Source of the DNA: Nicotiana tabacum
Taxonomy: Eukaryota; Streptophyta; Magnoliopsida; Solanales; Solanaceae
Reading direction: 5' to 3'
DNA length: 64,000 nt
Assembly: GCF_000715075.1 (NCBI RefSeq)
Contig: NC_134101.1
Span: 199,350,103-199,414,102, forward strand
Notes under the pieces: model-generated
The model's input: the letters and a program-made list of their open reading frames with translations, nothing else
Told to the model about the DNA's origin: nothing
Databases searched by the model: none
Shown here: piece after piece, positions 1 to 10,639 of the stretch
How positions within the stretch are numbered: position 1 is the stretch's first letter
How the letters are laid out: each line of letters opens with the position of its first letter
Program-made: the position numbers and the translations under genes

Positions 1-1682
1 ACAACTATAAGTAAACAAAATTGGTTCTTAATTGATTTAACAAATGTTCAACAGAAGCCAATCGATTTACTATGCTCGGACAGTTGAAACTAATTGACGA
101 CTCATGTCAACTCGACTATATTAGCATTATCGTACACAATCGTAGCAAAAAATCAGACATTCAGAAGTATGGGACACATGACTCAACTTATACTGATTAA
201 AATAGAATGGTACTTCGAGGAATCAGTTAGTCAGTACAAATTTGGAATACAACCAATACGCATGCCGTATCAGAATAGGAAGAGAGGGATTCAGACAAAC
301 ACAGATGTTCAAACAAAGTGGACAAACAAAAGTTGATAAAAAAAATTAAAGCAAATATGAACAGTCTTTTAAAACAAATCATACGGACTAAAAACAAATA
401 AAGGAGAAGAAAGCAGACTTACCTTAAAACTTGAAAAGTTTAACAGTTTGAACTTGGATTTGGACAAACTTTCTTAAGGCTGAATGGACTTTAATCGAAG
501 TGTTTTTCAGATGAGAAACACTTTGATTGAAGTCCATTAGACCTTAATCTCTTCGGTTGAACCGGTATGAACCAGTGACGAAGGACACAAAACCTTTCAA
601 ACTTAGATCTGGGATTCAGGCTTCCCTGATCAGATTCGGACCAAACCAAGTATGGTTTGGTCACGAGGGGGTCTGGGGAGTGTCTGGTGTGAAGCTTGGG
701 TTGATTGGTGTAGATTAGGTTCTGACTCGAATCTTCAAATGAAGATTCGAGCAGGTGGGGTAGGATTCGAAGGGTGTGGTTGGTAGATTTAGGTTCAGGA
801 TGGCATGGGGGTTCTATGGTTTTCAGGTGGAGGTCACCGGCGTTCAGGCCGCCGGGTTTCTGGTGAAGGTGTGCAGGGGCGGCTAGGGTTTGAAGGGGAT
901 GGGTTTGGTGAAGACGAAGGCGGGGGTGTTGGCTAGGGGGGCAGGGTATGGTGAATGGTTTATATAGTTAGTGGGTGGGTGAACCTCGACCGTTAGATCA
1001 ATCTAGATCTACGGTCTGGATCTGAAGGCTTAAATGGAACGGTGTCGTTTTGAGGGTTGAGGGTTGGGGTCAGTCCGGGTGAGACGGGTCGGGTTTATTG
1101 GTGGGTTATGGGGAATTGATCTTGGCCGTTGATCAATCTGAGATCAACGGCCCAGATCAGGCATGACTCAAACGACGTCGTTTGGACATCCTGGGCATCA
1201 GGTGGCCTGGACCGGGCAGGCTTGGTTTGAACGTTGTTTGTTTGGGCCAATTTATTAAAATTGGCCCAATCCGGAATAATTGCTGATTTTTCTTCTTTTT
1301 CTTCTTTTTTTTTATTTTATTTTAAAAACAAAACTAAGCAAAAAATCAAAAAAATTAAAAATTAAATACACACTCAATACAATTATTTGCACACACACTA
1401 AAATATTTCAAAACAGGTAAAATCAAACAAATCAAAATCACGGACAAAGGTGCCTGTTTATGCCTTTCTATTTAAACCAATATTACGGTTCAAATTATGC
1501 ATGACACGTACATTTTTTTTTCAATTTTGTTTTAATAAAGTAGATAAATAAAATGGGCCAAAATCACAAATAAATCAACAAAGTGCCGCACAGAAATCCA
1601 AAAATTGTACAGCAGGGCCAATTATTTTTTTTATTTCTTTTTTGGAGCGAGTGTCATGCGAAACAAAAATCACGTGCTCACA
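1..1682 (-). repeat. 3' LTR of the Ogre element, partial
   Basis: This matches 20179-21863 nearly base for base, with an offset of 20178 at the left and a net 3 bp of indels, mainly in G, T and C/T runs near 950 and 1300. It ends in CTCACA, the complement of an LTR starting TGTGAG. The missing left 2.2 kb lies outside the window. A minus-strand TATA motif (CTATATAAA) lies at 959-967 and a 54 bp inverted repeat at 484-537, as in the other LTR. Confidence 0.95.
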
Positions 1683-1697
1683 GCTGCCCCTCTTTGT
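1683..1697 (-). other. Polypurine tract of the Ogre element
   Basis: On the minus strand this reads as AAAGAGGGGCAGC directly before the LTR start TGTGAG. A purine run abutting the 3' LTR is the plus-strand primer site of LTR retroelements. Its position fixes the LTR boundary at 1682. Confidence 0.85.
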
Positions 1698-1801
1698 TCG
1701 GAAACACGAAGAGTTTTCATGCAAAGATAAAGTGAGCGTGTATGAGCGATTTTTGCCTATGGACTACTCCGTATGAAGCATGTTTCTGAAAGATTTGACC
1801 G

Positions 1802-1866
1802 AATCTTGCTTCAAAGATTTCCTACATATCCTGGGCTAAACAGGAATCAAGTCAATGTAGTTCGGG
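1802..1866. other. Conserved structured module, copy A
   Basis: Read on the plus strand, hairpin P1 is AATCTT (1802-1807) and AAGATT (1814-1819). Outer stem P2 is CTACAT (1822-1827) and ATGTAG (1855-1860). Inside it, hairpin P3 is TCCTG (1829-1833) and CAGGA (1841-1845), followed by the constant ATCAAGTCA and, after P2, TTCGGG. The paired bases differ from copies B, C and D but stay complementary. It lies about 120 bp inside the PPT, in the 3' UTR. Confidence 0.75.
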
Positions 1867-2409
1867 AAGTTTTGGTAGCTGGGACTACCATGGGATGGCA
1901 ATGCTTGCTGCTACTGCTGTTGCTGTTGTCACTGCTACGTCACTGACCGCCTTATTACAACCAAACGAAAATTGGAAACTGAACTAACTACTTATATGCA
2001 TGTCAACTGCTAGTTACAAGATTCCTATCTATGATTCTTTTACTACTTGATCTTGGGTCTTAGCTGCTCCTGCTTGTAGACTCCGATCTGAATCTTGATG
2101 CTTGCGAGTTGCGGCGACTTGTTCAACCTCTGGGATACTGAGTGAGACACGATTGGCAGGGTTTAGGACCTTAGTCAAACGTTGGAGTCGATCTGCTCTC
2201 CATTCACTCTGATATCTCTGGATGTCTTCTCTTTTTTTTTATTTTGAGTTGAGACTCATCTCGTGGGTCATTTCGGTCCGTGTAGCTCGAGGTTAGACCT
2301 GCGGGAAAAAACAAACAAACGAACGAAATTTTCTGCCCCAGTTTCACTAGGAAAATTTCGTTAATTATTCACCAGGAAGTTCATAAAATTGATGAAAGAG
2401 GATATGCAT

Positions 2410-4990
2410 GCTCAGTTTAGGGCTGGAGTCCTAACACCGGCTAGTTGGGGAGAGGTTCGGTTTGGGGTTTAAAACCCTAACGCCGATCAAAGGAAGAACT
2501 CAGTTTAGGGTTTAAAACCCTAATGCTGACTGCATGGAAAAGCTCAGTTTAGAGTTTAAAACTCTAACGCTGGCTGAAAGGAAAATTCAGTTTAGGGTTT
2601 AAAACCCTAATGCTGATTGCATGAAAAAACTCAGTTTAGAGTTTAAAACTCTAATGATGGCTGAAAGGGAAAAGTTCAGTTTAGGGTTTAAAACCCTAAT
2701 GCTGACTAAAAGGAAAATTCAGTTTAGGGTTTAAAACCCTAATGCTGATTGCATGGAAAAGCTCAGTTTAAAGTTTAAAATTCTAATGCTGGCTGAAAGG
2801 GAAAAGTTCAGTTTAGGGTTTAAAACCCTATAACTAAAAGGAAAATTCAGTTTAGGGTTTAAAACTCTAATGCTGATTGCATGGAAAAGCTCAGTTGAGA
2901 GTTTAAAACTCTAATGCTGGCTGAAAGGGAAAAGTTCAGTTTAGGGTTTAAAACCCTAATGCTGACTAAAAGGAAAATTCAGTTTAGGGTTTAAAACCCT
3001 AATGCTAATTACATGGAAAAGCTCAGTTTAGAGTTTAAAACTCTAATGCTGGCTGAAAGGGAAAAGTTCAGTTTAGGGTTTAAAACCCTAATGCTGACTA
3101 AAAGGAAAATTCAGTTTAGGGTTTAAAACCCTAATGCTGATTGCATGGAAAAGCTCAGTTTAGAGTTTAAAACTCTAATGCTGGCTGAAAGGGAAAAGTT
3201 CAGTTTAGGGTTTAAAACCCTAATGCTGACTAAAAGGAAAATTAAGTTTAGGGTTTAAAACCCTAATGCTGATTGCATGGAAAAGCTCAGTTTAGAGTTT
3301 AAAACTCTAATGCTGGCTGAAAGGGAAAAGTTCAGTTTAGGGTTTAAAACCCTAATGCTGACTAAAAGGAAAATTCAGTTTAGGGTTTAAAACACTAATG
3401 CTGATTGCATGGAAAAGCTCAGTTTAGAGTTTAAAACTCTAATGCTGGCTGAAAGGGAAAAGTTCAGTTTAGGGTTTAAAACCCTAATGCTGACTAAAAG
3501 GAAAATTAAGTTTAGGGTTTAAAACCCTAATGCTGATTGCATGGAAAAGCTCAGTTTAGAGTTTAAAACTCTAATGCTGGCTGAAAGGGAAAAGTTCAGT
3601 TTAGGGTTTAAAACCCTAATGCTGACTAAAAGGAAAATTCAGTTTAGGGTTTAAAACACTAATGCTGATTGCATGGAAAAGCTCAGTTTAGAGTTTAAAA
3701 CTCTAATGCTGGCTGAAAGGGAAAAGTTCAGTTTAGGGTTTAAAACCCTAATGCTGACTAAAAGGAAAATTCAGTTTAGGGTTTAAAACCCTAATGCTGA
3801 TTGCATGGAAAAGCTCAGTTTAGAGTTTAAAACTCTAATGCTGGCTGAAAGGGAAAAGTTCAGTTTAGGGTTTAAAACCCTAATGCTGACTAAAAGGAAA
3901 ATTCAGTTTAGGTTTTAAAACCCTAATGCTGATTGCATGGAAAAGCTCAGTTTAGAGTTTAAAACTCTAATGCTGGCTGAAAGGGAAAAGTTCAGTTTAG
4001 GGTTTAAAACCCTAATGCTGACTAAAAGAAAAATTCAGTTTAGGGTTTAAAACCCTAATGCTGATTGCATGGAAAAGCTCAGTTTAGAGTTTAAAACTCT
4101 AATGCTGGCTGAAAGGGAAAAGTTCAGTTTAGGGTTTAAAACCCTAATGCTGACTAAAAGGAAAATTCAGTTTAGGGTTTAAAACCCTAATGCTGATTGC
4201 ATGGAAAAGCTCAGTTTAGAGTTTAAAACTCTAATGCTGGCTGAAAGGGAAAAGTTCAGTTTAGGGTTTAAAACCCTAATGCTGACTAAAAGGAAAATTC
4301 AGTTTAGGGTTTAAAACCCTAATGCTGATTGCATGGAAAAGCTCAGTTTAGAGTTTAAAACTCTAATGCTGGCTGAAAGGGAAAAGTTCAGTTTAGGGTT
4401 TAAAACCCTAATGCTGACTAAAAGGAAAATTCAGTTTAGGGTTTAAAACCCTAATGCTGATTGCATGGAAAAGCTCAGTTTAGAGTTTAAAACTCTAATG
4501 CTGGCTGAAAGGGAAAAGTTCAGTTTAGGGTTTAAAACCCTAATGCTGACTAAAAGGAAAATTCAGTTTAGGGTTTAAAACCCTAATGCTGATTGCATGG
4601 AAAAGCTCAGTTTAGAGTTTAAAACTCTAATGCTGGCTGAAAGGGAAAAGTTCAGTTTAGGGTTTAAAACCCTAATGCTGACTAAAAGAAAAATTCAGTT
4701 TAGGGTTTAAAACCCTAATGCTGATTGCATGGAAAAGCTCAGTTTAGAGTTTAAAACTCTAATGCTGGCTGAAAGGGAAAAGTTCAGTTTAGGGTTTAAA
4801 ACCCTAATGCTGACTAAAAGGAAAATTCAGTTTAGGGTTTAAAACCCTAATGCTGATTGCATGGAAAAGCTCAGTTTAGAGTTTAAAACTCTAATGCTGG
4901 CTGAAAGGGAAAAGTTCAGTTTAGGGTTTAAAACCCTAATGCTGACTAAAAGGAAAATTCAGTTTAGGGTTTAAAACCCTAATACTGATT
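2410..4990 (-). repeat. 132 bp higher-order tandem array of palindromic telo-box units
   Basis: About 58 subunits of about 44 bp are arranged mainly as trimers with an exact 132 bp period; identical phases recur at 3061, 3193, 3721 and 4381. Each subunit centres on a 19 bp inverted repeat. Two subunits carry TTAGGGTTTAAAACCCTAA, which is a telo-box (AAACCCTAA) facing its own complement. The third carries TTAGAGTTTAAAACTCTAA, changed in both arms so that symmetry is kept. The left end (2410-2800) is more diverged and partly dimeric; the right part is highly homogeneous. It lies in the element's 3' UTR. It is not a telomere, because the units are not simple TTTAGGG arrays. Confidence 0.95.
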
Positions 4991-5419
4991 GGCTGGGGAC
5001 AAAGTTAAGCGACCTCTTTTTTTTTGAATTTTCTTGTTTTAGTAGAAGATAAAAGGGAGTTTGGTGGAAACCTACCTTTCTAGTGAATTCCTTATTGCCA
5101 AAATGTTTCTTGTACCCGTGTACCTTCTTCTTTGGGCGACACCTACTTCTTGCACGGTTGTCTTGGATTAACACCTGTTTCAATTTCTCAGACAAAGAAC
5201 AATTGTTAGTTCGAAAATGACGGTCGGTTTGGTGACCTTGATCGTTCCCAATTGCTTCGTTGCGTCTTTACTTCTGTTGCGAAAATCCCGCCATTGATTC
5301 GAATTGAATGGCGAAACCTTTAGACTGCTTAGGCTTGTATTTCCGGATTCTGTGATGATTTGCCTCGTAAGGCCCTTTTTCTTTTTGTCCCGTTTTGATT
5401 GAAGGTTCTCAACGGGGAT

Positions 5420-5740
5420 TTTATTGGAGGTATTCTGTGGGAACTTGTACAAGAGGAAGCTATGTGGGGGAAATATTTACAAAGTGGATTCTTTGTGCGG
5501 ATTCTGTACAATGGGGTATGCTGGGTTTTGGTTTCAAAACGGGTTTCCCAGGGTTTGTTGGGGTAAGCTTGTTGGGGAATATTTACAAAAGAACTCGCTG
5601 GGGATGTGCTGATGAAATTCCAACAGGGATACTTTGTGGGAGATTGTACAAAAAGGGAGACTCTGTGGGGTTTTGTACAGGGGGAGACTCTGTGGGGATT
5701 TGTCCGAAGGTGGACTTGTTGGGGAAGATTTCAAGATTTA
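5420..5740 (-). repeat. Degenerate G-rich imperfect repeats in the Ogre 3' UTR
   Basis: Variants of CTCTGTGGGG followed by TTTGTACA or ATTTGTACA recur loosely along the plus strand, for example near 5460, 5580, 5640 and 5680. Spacing is irregular, so I see an eroded repeat field and not a clean array. The plus-strand open frame across it is glycine-rich because of the GG runs and has no recognisable domain. Confidence 0.5.
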
Positions 5741-6493
5741 TCTCTTTTTCCTCTACTCCGGGACGTCATGATTCATCATGCTTGGGTAATCATATCAACG
5801 AGATGAGGTGCTTTCCTTCATGAGACGGGATTCCGTGCAAACAAACCTGCCACCTGCTCTTTCCGGTGTGTCCTGAACTCGGGGTTAAAATGCAAAAGGG
5901 ATTCGAAAAGAAACAAAGAAGGGGAAAACAAATCAGAAAAGGAATACCCTTTTCGGGACGAGAAAGACTTATCTGAGGAAGATAACGCTGGCTTTAAATG
6001 ACATGACATGCTCTTTGGACTGGACGTCCGACCTTCCATGAACTTGCGTTTTCCTGAACCAGAACAGATCTGTGATTCCAAAACCGGTGGAACTTTGCCG
6101 AGACCTTCTTGGGGTGGCGTCATTCCTTTTCGGCCAACAGCGCCCTTTGCGGGTTTTCGCTGGCTGACCTCTCTCATTTCTCTTCCTGTCATCGCTTGAT
6201 AGCACTCTTTGCGAGTTTTTACTAAACAAGCTCTCTCATTTTGGTTTCTCTACTCCCGTCGCCTCGTGGTGCCCGAAGGTTTTCACCGCCGAGACTCTCT
6301 CATTTTATCTCTCTCCATTCAGAGTGTGACGGTCTTTGTTTGTGATGCTTATTGATTCCCCACCATATTTGGTAATTGATTTGAAGGCTCGTGCTTGGTA
6401 AAGAGGGGTAGTGATACTAACTTCTCAACTACTCGATGTGCCCCGGTTTTCAATTTCAGGGTGTATGGGGATTTTATTGTTGGTGTGACTGAA

Positions 6494-6550
6494 CCTCAGG
6501 GAGAGGCTGCCTACGTATCCTTTCGGAATCAAGTCAAACGTAGTTCAGGC
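6494..6550. other. Conserved structured module, copy B
   Basis: Plus-strand reading: P1 is CCTC (6494-6497) and GAGG (6503-6506) with a 5-nt loop. P2 is CTACGT (6511-6516) and ACGTAG (6538-6543). P3 is short, TCC (6518-6520) and GGA (6525-6527), followed by the shared ATCAAGTCA, with TTCAGG after P2. It lies about 170 bp beyond the end of pol in element order. P3 is the weakest stem among the four copies. Confidence 0.7.
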
Positions 6551-6581
6551 CTCAATCAATGTTCTGTTTTGATTTTTCTTC

Positions 6582-6613
<32 letters not shown>

Positions 6614-6719
6614 GTAAACGACTCAGAAGTTGGTAGGGAGAATTGGGTAGTGTTTGGGGAGTAGTGGGGAATAAAACCTTCGCCATTTTCAATCATGTCA
6701 GGGCCACTTGGAGTATGAT

Positions 6720-8655
6720 CTAGACGTAGTATCTCTTGACTGCATCTGCATTTACTGCTGTGTCGGGGTCATTTCCTTCGATATCACCCATACAATGCTC
6801 CTCTCGGCAATATCTTCCTTACGATGTATGGGCCTCTCCAATTTGGGGCAAACTTTCCTTTTGCTTCTTCATGATGCGGCAAAATACGCCTTAGTACCAG
6901 CTGACCTACTTCGAAATTCCGGGGTCGGACTTTCTTGTTGTAAGCACGGGCCATCCTTCGTTGGTATAACTGTCCGTGACAAACTGCGGCCATCCGCTTT
7001 TCATCAATCAACGTCAATTGCTCCAGTCGAGCCTTGACCCACTCGCTGTCTTCGATTTCTGCTTCGACAATGATTCGAAGCGAAGGAATCTCTACCTCTG
7101 CCGGTATTACAGCCTCGGTCCCATAAACCAAAAGATAAGGAGTCGCTCCCACAGATGTGCGTACCGTAGTGCGGTACCCCAATAATGCAAAAGGTAACTG
7201 CTCATGCCACTGTCGGGAACTTTGTATTGTTTTCCTCAAAATCTTCTTGATGTTTTTATTTGCAGCTTCCACAGCACCATTGGCTTTCGGCCGATAAGGA
7301 GTGGAATTTCTGTGCGTTATCTTGAATTGCTCGCATACATCTCCTATCAAGTGACTGTTCAAGTTTGCTGCGTTATTTGTAATGATAGTTGCAGGAATAC
7401 CGAAACGACAGATAAGATTTGAGTGTACAAAATCCACCACAGCTTTCTTGGTGACCGACTTGAGAGTGACAGCTTCTACCCATTTTGTGAAATAATCGAT
7501 GGCAACCAGTATAAACCTGTGTCCATTCGAAGCCTTTGGTTCAATTGGTCCAATGACGTCCATGCCCCAAGCGACAAATGGCCAAGGTGCGGACATGGGA
7601 TGCAGTTCCGTGGGAGGTGCATGAATCAAATTACCGTGCACTTGACACTGATGAGACTTTTGGACAAAACTAAAGCAATCCTTTTCCATGGTCATCCAGT
7701 AATAACCCGCTCTAAGGATCTTCTTCGCTAAGACATACCCATTCATGTAAGGTCCGCACACACCTGCGTGTACTTCGTGCAAGATCTTTCTCGCTTCCTC
7801 GATATCGACACATCTTAAGAGATTGAGGTCCGGAGTTCTCTTATATAACAATTCACCGCTCAGGAAGAAACCACTTGCATGCCGCCTAATGGTCCTCTTT
7901 TGATCTCCAGTAACGTGCTCTGGGTATTCTTGCATCTTCAAGAACCTCTTGATGTCATGGTACCAAGGATGCGTATTTGATCCCGCCTCGATTACACTGC
8001 AGTAACCGTGTCTTTCCTTGATTTGGATTTCCAAAGGATCGACGTGGGCGTTGCCCGAGTAGGGTAGCATAGAATCCAGAGTAGCAAGTGCATCTGCCAG
8101 TTCATTGTGACACCTCGGAATATACCTGAACTCTATTGAGGTAAAGCGCCTGCTGAGGTCCTCCACATGTTGTCGGTATGGGATAAGTTTGACATCCCGA
8201 GTTTCCCATTCTCCTTGGACTTGCCGGATGATCAGGTCAGAATCTCCCATAATCAGTAAGTCTTCAACATCCTGATCGATTGCCATATGCATGCCCATAA
8301 TGCAGGCTTCATATTCAGCTGTATTATTTGTGCAGAAGAAACGAAGTCTAGCTGTGGCGGGATAATGCTGACCGGTAGGTGAGATCAAAATTGCCCCAAT
8401 CCCTATACCCTTAGCGTTCACGGCTCCGTCAAAGAACATCTTCCAAACATGAGCTTCCTCCGAGATCACTTCTACGGTGTTTACCTCTTCATCTGGAAAG
8501 TAGGTATCCAATGGCTGGTATTCCTCATCGACCGGGTTTTCGGCAAAATGATCTGCTAATGCCTGGGCTTTCATGGCCGTGCGAGTGACATAAACTATGT
8601 CGAATTTCGTAAGCAAGATTTGCCATTTAGCCAGTTTCCCAGTAGGCATTGGTTT
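6720..8655 (-). pseudogene. pol: Ogre pol, 3' half: archaeal-type RNase H and integrase, broken
   Basis: From 8649 this frame encodes a second RNase H (about residues 68-195, with FFDGA, NNTAEYEA and GDSDL) and an integrase. The second RNase H resembles the aRNH domain known from Tat-lineage elements. The integrase zinc region (about 291-335) keeps H291 and C335, but the first Cys of the usual CxxC is Ser332. The catalytic core has D363 (GMDVIGP) and E461 (NGAVEAA), but the middle Asp is Asn at 425 (IITNNAAN), which should abolish strand transfer. The frame stops at 6784; reading one base over at about 6787 continues to a natural end at 6720 (KRYYV then stop), so a one-base indel truncates the C-terminus. 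A TAG at 8658-8656 separates it from the RT part in the same frame. Confidence 0.92.
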
Positions 8656-10171
8656 CTAAAATATATATTTCAAGGGATCCAACCTGCTTATGAGGAATGT
8701 AGTGTGGGCCTGGAGATAATGTCTCAGCTTTTTTGCAACCCATGTGAGAGCGCAGCATGTCCTTTCCAGCAGAGTGTATTTGGCCTCGTAGCCGGTGAAT
8801 TTCTTGCTCAAGTAGTAGATTGCTTGCTCCTTCTTTCCGGTTACGTCGTGTTGCCCGAGGACGCAGCCAAAAGAGTTCTCCAAGACTGTCAGATACAAGA
8901 AAAGTGGCCTTCCTGGTTCTGGAGGTACCAAGACTGGGGGATTCGAAAGGTATTCTTTGACTTTATCAAAGGCTTCTTGACATTCAGTTGTCCATTTGAT
9001 CGCCGCATCTTTCCTTAAAAGCTTGAATATGGGTTCACACGTGCTTGTCAGCTGGGCAATAAACCGACTGATGTAGTTCAACCTGCCCAACAGACTCATT
9101 ACGTCTTTCTTTGTTCTTGGAGGAGGCAAATCTCTGATGGATTTTATCTTAGTTGGATCTAGCTCGATACCTCTCCTGCTTACGATGAAACCCAAAAGTT
9201 TGCCTGACGGAACTCCGAAAGCGCATTTGGCTGGATTTAGCTTCAATTCATACTTCCTTAGCCTCTCGAAGAATTTCCTCAAGTCTTGGATGTGGTTATC
9301 CTGCGTCCTGGACTTGACTATCACATCGTCCACGTACACCTCTATTTCCTGATGCATCATGTCATGGAAAATGGCGGTCATGGCCCTCATGTAAGTAGCC
9401 CCAGCATTCTTTAGACCAAATGGCATGACCCGATAACAGTAGGTGCCCCAAGGCGTGGTGAAAGCGGTTTTCTCGGCGTCCTCTTCATCCATCAGTACCT
9501 GATGATACCCAGCATAACAATCTACAAAAGACTGTATCTCGTGTTTGGCACAATTATCAACGAGGATGTGGATGTTGGGCAGCGGGAAATTATCTTTGGG
9601 ACTTGCTCTGTTCAGATCTCGGTAATCTACACATACCCGAGTTTTCCCGTCCTTTTTCGATACTGGAACCACATTCGCCAACCATGTTGTATATTGGACT
9701 ACCCGGATCACTCCTGTTTTCAGTTGCTTGGTGATCTCCTCTTTAATTTTGTCACTGACCTCGGTTTTGAACTTTCGTTGCTTTTGTTGAACCGGAGGAC
9801 AATCAGGATGAATCGGCAATTTGTAAACCACTAGATCGACACCTAGTCCCGGCATGTCATCATATGACCAAGCAAACACGTCTTTGAATTCGAAAAGAAG
9901 TTGAATTATCGCCTCTCTCGTTTTCTTGTCCGTGTTCATGCTTATCTTGGTCTCCCGGATTTCTTCCGGGGTTCCTAAATTTACCGGTTCAGTGTCATTT
10001 AGATTCGGCTTAGGTTTATTCTCAAAATATTCCAACTCTCGGTTTATCTCTCTAAAAGCCTCTTCCGCATCATATTCTGGTTCTGGGTTCATTAATTCGC
10101 AATTAAATAGCTCATTGTGGTCTGGGCGTGAAGTCCGCGAGCATGTCATATTCAAAGCCGCATTATTAGGA
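8656..10171 (-). pseudogene. pol: Ogre pol, 5' half: reverse transcriptase and RNase H
   Basis: The open frame counted from 10155 has 499 codons with the RT fingers and palm (about 100-300), including DYRDLN, PFGLKNAGATY and the catalytic YVDD at 274-277, then a first RNase H (about 415-499). It has no ATG start of its own. The first in-frame residues follow a strong pyrimidine tract ending in CAG, so this is read as the exon downstream of the intron at 10172-10388. It ends at a TAG (8658-8656) between DPLKYIF and KPMPTGK; the same frame continues directly into the integrase half, so the stop looks like a point nonsense. The RT motifs themselves are intact. Confidence 0.93.
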
Positions 10172-10388
10172 CTGAAAAGGAAGATAAAAGGAAAACTAAT
10201 AAAAAATCAAAGCAAAAGAAAGAATAGGAAAGCAACGATGATTTTTTTTTTGTATATTTTCTTTGGAAAGTTGGAAGACAACAGTGTTTACAACTGGGAA
10301 TTCAAAACAACAATTGAAAAGAAGAAAACGTTCAAGTTATGTCCCGGAGATGACTTGTGATACAGGAAAGGTGGCAGGGCAGATCTAC
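10172..10388 (-). other. Predicted intron between protease and RT exons
   Basis: On the minus strand the donor reads GG/GTAGAT (G at 10388) and the acceptor is a pyrimidine-rich run ending TTTTCAG (last base 10172), 217 nt in all. Unspliced, the upstream frame stops at the TAG inside the donor (10387-10385). Splicing joins the codons for KRKSG to PNNAALNM in frame, linking gag-pro to RT. A spliced intron at exactly this place is a known hallmark of Ogre elements. Prediction only; no transcript evidence is available here. Confidence 0.75.
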
Positions 10389-10639
10389 CCGGACTTCCGT
10401 TTAGTCGGGAATGGCGTGGCCTCCCAGTTTTGAAGTTGGGCGTTCGGTCCCATGTACAGCATCTCAGCAGTGCTTGTGCCTTCACCTGGTTGAACCATGT
10501 GGACCTCGTAGAGCATTTCTCTCATCGCCCCACATATTTCCTCGATTTCCTCAGCTGTGAAGACCTCATCATCTTCTTCTTCAACGTACCTTGGCCTGAC
10601 GAAAGTCGCATATAAATCTTGCAGTGGTTGAGGCAACTT
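10389..10639 (-). pseudogene. C-terminal extension of Ogre gag-pro after an in-frame TAG
   Basis: Directly after the TAG at 10642-10640 the same frame continues for about 83 codons, with an acidic stretch (EEEDDEVFTAEEIEEI) and a methionine-rich part, to the predicted splice donor. Since the frame, the spacing and the splice phase all fit, this is most simply the end of the upstream exon cut off by a nonsense mutation. A programmed readthrough stop cannot be excluded from one copy. Confidence 0.7.

Larger units (their letters stand above)
1698..6719 (-). other. 3' untranslated region of the Ogre element
   Basis: This 5 kb stretch between the integrase end and the PPT has no supported gene. 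It holds the 132 bp tandem array (2410-4990), a looser G-rich repeat field (about 5420-5740), several CTCTCTCATTT words near 6160-6310, a long T run (6588-6614) and two copies of the structured module (1802-1866 and 6494-6550). Long, fast-changing and repeat-bearing 3' UTRs are a known property of Ogre/Tat elements and have been proposed as nurseries of satellite DNA. Small open frames here sit in low-complexity sequence and I do not call them genes. Confidence 0.8.

Noticed and set aside
2410..4990. CRISPR-like array or interstitial telomere
   Set aside because: The units are contiguous 44/132 bp tandem repeats without unique spacers, in a plant retrotransposon 3' UTR; TTTAGGG occurs only once per dyad arm and not as a simple run.
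5395..5823. Plus-strand glycine-rich ORF of 142 codons
   Set aside because: Its composition follows from the GGGG repeats; it has no domain, and it lies in the Ogre 3' UTR, opposite to the element's coding strand.
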